Source of the DNA: Amborella trichopoda
Lineage: Eukaryota > Streptophyta > Magnoliopsida > Amborellales > Amborellaceae
Length of the DNA stretch: 64,000 nt
Assembly (NCBI RefSeq): GCF_000471905.2
Contig: NW_006497025.1
Location: 348,758-412,757 of the forward strand
Reading direction: 5' to 3'
Notes under the pieces: generated by a model
What the model was told of the DNA's origin: nothing
The model's input: only the letters and a program-made list of their open reading frames with translations
The model's database searches: none
Shown here: positions 57,325 through 64,000 of the stretch, in pieces
Position numbering within the stretch: position 1 is the stretch's first letter
How the letters are laid out: each line of letters opens with the position of its first letter
Made by a program: the position numbers and the translations under genes

Positions 57325-58220
57325 ACAAGGATTATGGTTAAAGTCTGTCTTTTCTGGAAGGCGGATGTTGAAAATAGGGACTATCTTTTTCTTCATTGCT
57401 CTTTTACATACCGAATAAGGTGTTAGGCTTTTCAAAAAATAGGTATTATGCAGGTCTCAAGCAACTGAATCTTGATGGTTTATTGAGATTTGGAAGAGTT
57501 ATTTGGCAAATTTTCAGGGCATCTATTTTATGAGAAATTTGGTTGGAAAGGAATAGGACTTTTAAATGAGTACCTGTGAATGGTGAATTATTGAAAACTA
57601 AAATAATGGATACTCTTTAGAGTTGGTTTTGAGCTACCAAGGAGGGGAAATGTGTTTCTAAGGTAGTTGTGGCTCTTAATTTGTCTAATTCGATTAATCA
57701 AAGAGTGGTCAAGGTTAGGCCAAAGGGGATGGGAGCCACCGATGTTAGGGTGTGTTGAATTGAAATTTGATGAAAGTTCTTTTGGAAACCTAAGACTGGT
57801 AGGTATTGGGGGAATCACAATAGTGACGGTGGTATTTCTTCTGTTTCGCTAGTCCTTGTGCTAGCGTCACAACAGACCAAGTGGAATTGCTTGCTCTTTT
57901 ACAGGGACTACAAATTTTATTGGACCGACGTATTGAAGATCCTTGCATCATAGAAGAGGATACTTTGAATGTGATTAATTGGTGTAACAAGAAGACAAAT
58001 CTATTTGGATGCAAATAATGGAGTTTTTGTAATATGATGGAGGTGTTCTTTAGGCATGTTTATTGAGAGGCAAACAATGGTATGGATGATTTGGCGAAGC
58101 GAGGAGTATCTTTGCAAAGTTTACTTGTGTCAGATTATTTGCTGACCTGATCTGATTGTAATCACTCTTTTCTCTCAATAAATAGAAAGAATAAAACTTT
58201 TTGACAAGACAAAAAAAAAC
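57325..58220 (+). mobile_element. L1-type LINE 3' end with poly(A)
   Basis: KVCLFWKADVENRDYLFLHC fits the zinc-binding region, and ELKFDESSFGNLRLVGIGGI the RNase H-like region, of plant L1 ORF2. It ends with CTCAATAAATAGAAAGAATA and an A-rich tail (58208-58219). Several stops and shifts; inactive and 5'-truncated. Confidence 0.75.
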
Positions 58221-58284
58221 TTAACATGAGGGAAGAGTAGAAAGTGGTGTGTTGAGAGAGCAAATATGTGAAAAGGAAACTCCC

Positions 58285-58575
58285 CAGTCTAAACAATCAA
58301 AGTAAAGCGTGCCTTGAAATGGTGTCAAGAAATGTGATTTCAATAATGGAAATCTTTGTCACGGCCTTCAAATATATTTTTATCTTTAATTATAAAATTT
58401 AAAACTTTAAAATAATGTAGATCGAGCAGATCTATGAAAACTTGAAAATTGACGGTCGAAAAATACGTTACAAGATGCACTATTTCACTAGAAGAGGTTG
58501 TTTTGATGCTCAAATATCATCAAATTGATCATCTCGACATCAAGATGCATGGACATGAGAAAAAAAATAGATTTC
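58285..58575 (-). mobile_element. Long-TIR MITE, family A, copy 7, partial
   Basis: AGTCTAAACAATCAAAGTAA, AGCGTGCCTT opens the copy, followed by the shared internal words (GATCGAGCAGATCTATGAAA, AAGATGCACTATTTC). The far end is lost. Confidence 0.65.
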
Positions 58576-58579
58576 AAAA

Positions 58580-59874
58580 AAAGAAGATTTATTAAGAGGG
58601 ACTTTTTCAATCTGAAAGTTTGGGAACCATTAAAAATTGTTACATGATTATTCTTAAAAAAAAATTTGAAATTTGAGTTTTTTAACACTTAGATCTCACC
58701 ATCTAAATCAATATTAAGAGTGCATAGAGGGAAAAAATAGGTAATTTCTTTTATTGACGTTAATATATTAGTTTAAAAGTTACATCCCAAAATTTGAAGG
58801 CTTAGTTTTACCCGAGGGAAGAAATGTACATTCAACTTTCGTCAGAGTAAAAAATGTCTTTTGGGTTTCATAATTACCCAAAATGGGATTTAGAGAGATG
58901 AAAGGGGACAAATGTGCCCAACTCTTGTAATCAATAAGAAATGGGAATAATCCATAGAATGCATACAACTGTTTGGAAAAGTAAAATAGAGTCGAAAGAT
59001 TCTATGTTCCGGCATGACCAGCTTGTCCATTTACTCCATCGAGTAAAATCTCATCTTGTGACTTTTTCTAGAAACCCAAAAATTTTGAGGATTTAACTTC
59101 TTTAACCGAGCTATTAAATTCAAATCAGATAATTATGAAATCAAACTTCACGTTTCAAAATTGAATAAAGATCGTCTAATTCTAAAGGGGTGAGATCAAA
59201 GCCTGGAAAAAATCAAAAGTAATTTTTTTCTAAAAAATAATCTTTCGGTAGTAATTCCTACATGAATTCCAATCTTTATTGAAAATTTTCGCTAATAGCT
59301 ATTTCACCTAAGATAGCAAGTTCTATATGTGGAGCATAGCATTCTTACCCCCTTACCAAAAATAAAAAAATAAAATGACATAAAATAAAATTATACATAG
59401 GCTACGTCTAAGTCTTGAAAGCCGTGAGACCGATTCGAATCACCGATCCGTATTTGTAAACATTACTTGAAGGTATCCTTCCCTCACGCGCCCCAGTTTT
59501 TGGACGTGGGACCCAATCAATAGTTCAGATACGAAAAAGCCTTTGAATTCTCTCCCATATAATCGATTTTTTCCTATTATTCTCTCTCATCTCAAATTCG
59601 CACTAGTCTCCTTATCATAATCCTGATTGCTTTTTTGCCACCACAATCAATCCCCATATACAACTTCCTCTTATCAGGATCTATTAATATTATATAATAT
59701 TAGGCACCTTCGGTGCAATGAGTTTGTCGAATTTGCTAAAGATGATTTAAAGGGAACTTGGACGGTTGATATGAAAAGGTCGAATCTGCGCCGCCCAATC
59801 TTCTTGCCGCAAAAGGGGGTGTGCCGTTGTTGAAATATATGCTAAAATATGAAATGGATAAGGTATCTTAGGGC

Positions 59875-59913
<39 letters not shown>

Positions 59914-60010
59914 TTTTATGCTGGACTTTTTATTAATTTAATCCATTAGAGGCACGTGTGCAAATCAAAGAGATGCTTATCTTCCAATAGTGAAGGTTTC
60001 CTTCATTATA
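58580..60010. other. Intergenic, no gene seen
   Basis: AT-rich, with a fragment of the CCGATTC/GGATCGG type near 59425-59465 and the (TTTA)n tract. No coding sequence is recognised. Confidence 0.5.
59875..59916. repeat. (TTTA)n microsatellite
   Basis: About ten uninterrupted TTTA units. Confidence 0.97.
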
Positions 60011-60370
60011 TGTAATTCCTTCTGTAGGGTTCTTAAGAACACCTTGTTTGAGAAATTAGGAACTCTTAAGTATTGGGATTCTACTGTAGTTTGTGTACAT
60101 AATTGGCCCACTCACCCGATCAAACAACATCATCAATCAACCTCATTGTTGTTATTGCTACATTGCTATTGGAAAAAATATTGAAGGTAATCAAGAAATT
60201 TTCTTTCTCTAAAAGTGGAACTTTAACCAAACCAAAACTCCGAAAGGAAACCCTGTCACTCTATAAAGTCATGTCTCTCTTTTGGAGACCTACCTCCTTC
60301 TTAAAAATCCCTTCTCATGAACCCCAAAATGGTGACCTTTAAAGTATGAGTATTATGTCTTTTTTGACTC
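60010..60370 (+). repeat. Repeat family C, second copy
   Basis: It shares TATTGGGATTCTACTGTAGT, GTGTACATAATTGG, CATCATCAATCAACC and CTTTTGGAGACCTACCTCCT with 54765-55380. It may be an LTR piece, but no end is clear. Confidence 0.45.
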
Positions 60371-60865
60371 TGATTCACCTAATCTAGATCAATGATTCTT
60401 GATACGTCCGATCTAGATCGGACACCAATCGGTATATTCTTAATCAAACCGGGGATTCGGGTTTGACCCAATGATATCTGCTACAAACTAATCTTTAAGA
60501 TTTAAAATCCAAATTAGAGATTACTTGAAACCCAACATATACATCAGAAAAATTTTCACATAAGATGCATTTTATACGAGAAATTGCATAAACGACACCA
60601 ATAATTTGTATTTTGTTAGGCCAACTCGGATTTTATTGCATTTAAGGGGTATGATCGTAAGCCATAGCCGTGGTCACACAAAAAAGAAAGCAACATATGC
60701 TTAACTCCTTTAGCAAAGTAGTGGAAAATCATCGGTCCAATCAAATGCAAATTTACTCTCGAATTCCTTCTAAATAGAGATACCTAATTCTTGGCAAGGT
60801 GGCCTCTTTTTTCTTTTCTTTTTTTAACCAAACCCTAATTATTCCAAATAAAATTCCAATAATAT

Positions 60866-61240
60866 ATGGAAAAAGTTTATAGATGGTTTCAACCTTACAC
60901 TGTTGACATAAGGTGCAACTCATAATTATTTAGAAGACAGTGTTTTAATATTGGAAAAACCTTCGAATTTGGTCATCTCGACCAAAAAAGTTTTCAAGTC
61001 TTAAAATAATACATCTTTTAGCAAATTATCTGCACTTTATATTTTCATGATTTTCAAATGTTTATAGATCTTTTTAATTTGTACCATTATTAAAAGTTTA
61101 ATTTTCATAACAAGCGATAAAAATAGATTTTTAGACCATCATAACATTTTTTCACACAAGAACTACTGGCAAAATTCAGAGGTGCACCTTACTTCTAGTG
61201 TATAAAGAGGCGCTTTATACAAACACAAACCCCACCCATA
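60866..61240 (+). mobile_element. Long-TIR MITE, family A, copy 8
   Basis: It opens with ATATGGAAAAAGTTTATAGA and ends with AAAGAGGCGCTTTATACAAA, CACAAACCCCACCC. Diverged, but with the same internal order (GGTCATCTCGACC, ATTTTCAAATGTTTATAGAT). Confidence 0.65.
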
Positions 61241-61612
61241 ATATATTGCCTTTACAAAACTCTAGTTGTAGGTGAAGTGGGTAGTTAAAGAAGGGTCCCT
61301 GAATCCCACCACCACCAAAACTATCAACCGCGTGTCTTAGGACTTGTGTGTGGAATGAAAACCCCAAAGATGTGATTGACTAGGCAAGGATATGCCCCAA
61401 ATTCAATGTTTTTGGAGGACTTCCCCACCATTGCTCACCCCACGCCAAACCTGCCTTTTCCAATTTCCATTTCTACTTCTTATCCTAGCAACTTTTGTAC
61501 CATAAGTTCCGTCCCATGATTTTATACTAAAATGTCAACATTCTCCAACCATTTAATTTCATATGTGATCATCATAATGGGGCATGGTACAATTAGGTCC
61601 TCAGTCCTCAAC

Positions 61613-61966
61613 TAGGGGTAACAATGGACCCCAAGACTCAATTCGATAAATTGACTCAACCTCAGGTTTAGGTATGGTTTTAAATTTTGGACCTGAATAC
61701 AATTAGGGTTCGGGTCTGGGTCCAGTCGGACCCAACCCGTACCTATAGTTATAGGGTATATGCTGACAATCACGTATCTTTAAGTGTACACTAGGTATTC
61801 ATATTGTCACAATATTGACAAGATTTACACTATTATTAGCTAAACAAAAATTGGATCCAACCAGACCAAAGATCCTACAGGTCAGGGTATGGGTTTGAAA
61901 TTTGGACCCGAATACTATTCAGATCTAGATCCGGGTCTAGCCGGACCCGACCCGTTGCCACCCCTA
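61613..61966. mobile_element. hAT-like MITE with GGGTC interior, complete copy
   Basis: It runs from TAGGGGTAACAATGGACCCC to CGACCCGTTGCCACCCCTAT. The ends are inverted (TAGGGGTNNCAA / TTGCCACCCCTA). The middle repeats GGACCCGA and GGGTCTGG around an AT-rich core. Confidence 0.65.
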
Positions 61967-62206
61967 TTCTCATCTCATTTTGGGTGGCCAAATGTCCTCT
62001 AGGTTTTAGACATGTCCATGAGAGAAAGAGAGAGATTTATTCAGTCATTCCCACAAGGGAGAGAGAGAGAGAATACTTGGTGACTCCAAAAACTTGAGAT
62101 GTTTACTTTTTGGAATTTGGAATTCATTCCAAAAGGTTGGTACACCTTTTTCCTGTGCAATTTTGACCTTTAGACACTAGGAGGCTTCCCCCAATCCTTC
62201 CATCTC

Positions 62207-62214
62207 TATAAATA
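62207..62214 (+). promoter_or_regulatory. TATA box of the peptide gene
   Basis: TATAAATA lies 85 bp before the ATG at 62299, a usual distance for a plant gene with a short leader. Confidence 0.7.
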
Positions 62215-62298
62215 TTGAACTCACCATACCTTCACATCATTCATTCCTTGAGGACTTTTTTGTTCTCCTCTCCACGTGAGTAAACTTGAATTGAAGCC

Positions 62299-62658
62299 AT
62301 GGCCACCATAAAAATACCTTTGTGCCTATATCTTCTACTAGTCTTCATGACTTGTCCAGCTTTAGGTGCAATAATCCAAGGGCTAGACATTGAAGCAACC
62401 CCAAAGCAAACTCAAGAAATTATAGCTTCAAAGGAGAAGGAGGTGGGCTTAGAGAAGGAGAAAACCGTAAATTTTGGTGAGATGTATCTTCATGTGTTGC
62501 CTAGAGGACGAGTTCCACCATCTTCACCTAGTCGCAGGGGCCACAAAAGGGTTAGTGGAAATCGCCACCTTCTTGATTCAAGAACCCCTTTGATCAATAT
62601 ACAACATAATAGGAGAGGGCTGAAAAGATCAGTTCCTAGTCCTGGTATTGGCCATTGA
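62299..62658 (+). CDS. Secreted peptide-hormone precursor, IDA/PIP/CEP-like, 119 aa
   Basis: The start is in CAGCCATGGCC-like context (GCCATGGCC), a strong plant start. Residues 1 to about 24 form a signal peptide (MATIKIPLCLYLLLVFMTCP, then ALGA). A charged middle follows (Lys/Glu-rich, 34-56). Two conserved-looking blocks come next: LPRGRVPPSSPSRRGHKR at 67-84, like the proline-rich core of IDA/IDL peptides (PIPPSxPSKRHN), and a C-terminal KRSVPSPGIGH at 109-119, with the SP-G-I/V-G-H end seen in PIP and CEP peptides. Basic pairs before each block would suit processing. Such peptides are secreted and act on leucine-rich-repeat receptor kinases. No intron, and neighbours are transposons. Class is well supported; the exact family (PIP-like is my best guess) is not. 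Confidence 0.75.
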   Translation: MATIKIPLCLYLLLVFMTCPALGAIIQGLDIEATPKQTQEIIASKEKEVGLEKEKTVNFGEMYLHVLPRGRVPPSSPSRRGHKRVSGNRHLLDSRTPLINIQHNRRGLKRSVPSPGIGH

Positions 62659-63371
62659 TGGCTTCTATTGCGAAGTCTAACTTTATTGTGCGCAACAAAA
62701 TGGTGGGGGGAGGTTTATTTTATTTTATTTTTTCTTCGATTTTGTTGGTAAAATGGTGGTATTGGTATTGGGATTATGGAGCTCTTCCCATCTCCACCCT
62801 AAGGTTTTGGATTCTCTTGTAATTGGGAAAGGCAGTCTTGTTACAACGAGAGAAACATATTTGATTCTATATTTTTATTTTTTTTGGTAAATATAAAAAG
62901 TTATTTTTTGCTTTTTTTAGGTCATGTCTTTATTGAAAATGGAATTGAAGATGTCATGTTGTAGCACAATAATTCTGAGATGTTATTAATGGGGCAGCTG
63001 CCCATGAAATAGCCTTGCTCCAAAAGGAATTTGTCCATTATCGTTCATTATTATCCCATTGGTACTTGGGTAGTCAATCAAGAACATAGTGAAGGCATCG
63101 TGATCATGTTGAAGCATATAATAATCCAACGGAGAATGTATTAAACAAAACTGAATGCATCATTAGTGAGTTTCAAGCAAGCTGAATTGCTGGTTCTGAA
63201 CGAGATAGGTGGGAGAGCGATCCATGTTTACTAACTTGGGTGGTTTCTCAATTCCTTTTGGAATCATATACACTAGTTGAAATCACAAATTGCCTAATTC
63301 AGATTGGACGAAGTCCGGTTGATCTTTTGACAATCTAAGGTCTAATTCGAAAGTTTTAAACACCAGTCACA
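62659..63371. other. 3' flank of the peptide gene, no gene seen
   Basis: Contains T-rich runs near 62720-62740 and 62870-62890 and no recognised element. The transcript end is probably within the first 250 bp, but no single poly(A) signal stands out. Confidence 0.5.
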
Positions 63372-63595
63372 AGCCAACCCCTAAGTAAGAGATAGTGGGA
63401 TTCACCATAGAGTTTGTGCCTCATATTGGTAGATCCTACTATCTCCATGTCAACTCCTGAGTAGGAGATAGTGGGATTCACCATAGGGTTTGTGCCTAAT
63501 ATTGGTAGATCCTACTACCTCTATGTCAACCCCTGAGTTGGAGATAGTGGGATTTACCATAGGGTTTGTGCCTTTGATCCTACTACCTCTATGAT
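63372..63595 (+). repeat. About 76-bp tandem repeat, three copies
   Basis: GAGATAGTGGGATTCACCAT, AGGGTTTGTGCCTAATATTG, GTAGATCCTACTACCTCTAT is repeated three times. The last copy lacks about 12 bp. Confidence 0.9.
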
Positions 63596-63730
63596 CATAA
63601 CGGATGGGGTTAGAGAGAGATGGGACCCACCACTAAAGAACTATTATGAATTGATGGACCCTCTTTCCCTCACCATCACATCACTTCATGGTGATGATGG
63701 GATTTTTTATTAGTCATTTGAATTAGGTTG

Positions 63731-63950
63731 TGGTTTCTATAAGGCGCACCTCTAAATTTTATCATAATATATAATTTTGGTTTAAAAAATTCTTAGGATT
63801 ATTTTAAAATTTATTTTTCGTATCTAATTATAAAATTTTAAACTCTATAAATGGTCAAAATGAAGTAGATCCATAAACATTCTTGAAAATTGACGGTTTA
63901 GATAATGTGTTGCAAGATGCACTATTTATGGGACTCAAAATCTTTGTTTT
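63731..63950 (-). mobile_element. Long-TIR MITE, family A, copy 9, partial
   Basis: It opens with GTTTCTATAAGGCGCACCTC and holds GAAAATTGACGGTTTAGATA, ATGTGTTGCAAGATGCACTA. The other end is missing. Confidence 0.65.
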
Positions 63951-63960
63951 TTCTTTTCAC

Positions 63961-64000
63961 ATATGGAAAAAGTTTATATAAGGATGCTACCTTATAATGT
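63961..64000 (+). mobile_element. Long-TIR MITE, family A, copy 10, cut by the window edge
   Basis: ATATGGAAAAAGTTTATATA, AGGATGCTACCTTATAA matches the left end of copies 1 and 8. Confidence 0.5.

Overview
This window is nuclear DNA from a flowering plant. The genes have GT-AG introns and the intergenic DNA is AT-rich. The introns and spacers are packed with plant-type repeats: MITEs, RTE and L1 LINE 3' ends, Copia remains and a large LTR. One assembly gap of 422 Ns lies at 43177-43598. The long, repeat-filled introns would suit a magnoliid, a basal eudicot or another large-genome angiosperm. I cannot name the species from sequence alone.

Three host genes can be supported. (1) On the minus strand, 1498-9217 holds the first nine exons of a mitochondrial pyruvate dehydrogenase E2 subunit (dihydrolipoamide acetyltransferase): targeting region, one lipoyl domain, linker, and most of the E3-binding domain. 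The catalytic domain lies beyond the left edge. (2) On the plus strand, 28201-54170 holds a complete 11-exon PiT/PHO4-family phosphate transporter of 573 codons spread over 26 kb. It has an open reading frame and consistent splice phases throughout, and it is unusual at both of its signature motifs. (3) On the plus strand, 62299-62658 holds an intronless secreted-peptide precursor of 119 residues in the IDA/PIP/CEP-like class, with a TATA box about 85 bp upstream.

Layout: 1-9.2 kb is the E2 gene with repeats in its introns. 9.4-28.2 kb is intergenic, with a GGGTC-rich hAT-like MITE copy, a probable solo LTR of a large-LTR Gypsy element (13.35-16.71 kb), a cluster of one long-TIR MITE family (18.6-20.3 kb), a broken Copia element with its 3' LTR (22.3-24.4 kb), and a poly(A)-tailed retroposon end near 26.0 kb. 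28.2-54.2 kb is the transporter; its large introns 1, 3, 8 and 9 carry LINE pieces, MITEs, satellite-like arrays and LTR remains. 54.2-62.2 kb is repeat-rich spacer. 62.3-62.7 kb is the peptide gene. 62.7-64.0 kb is a spacer with a 76-bp tandem array and two more MITE copies.

The three genes show no sign of acting in one pathway. The points most worth a second look are the paired Asp-to-Glu change in both PiT signatures together with the loss of the THS/THA-type motif from only the first repeat, the two separate peptide-like motifs in the secreted precursor, and several structured repeats, including a MULE-type MITE with a perfect 9-bp target duplication inside a transporter intron.
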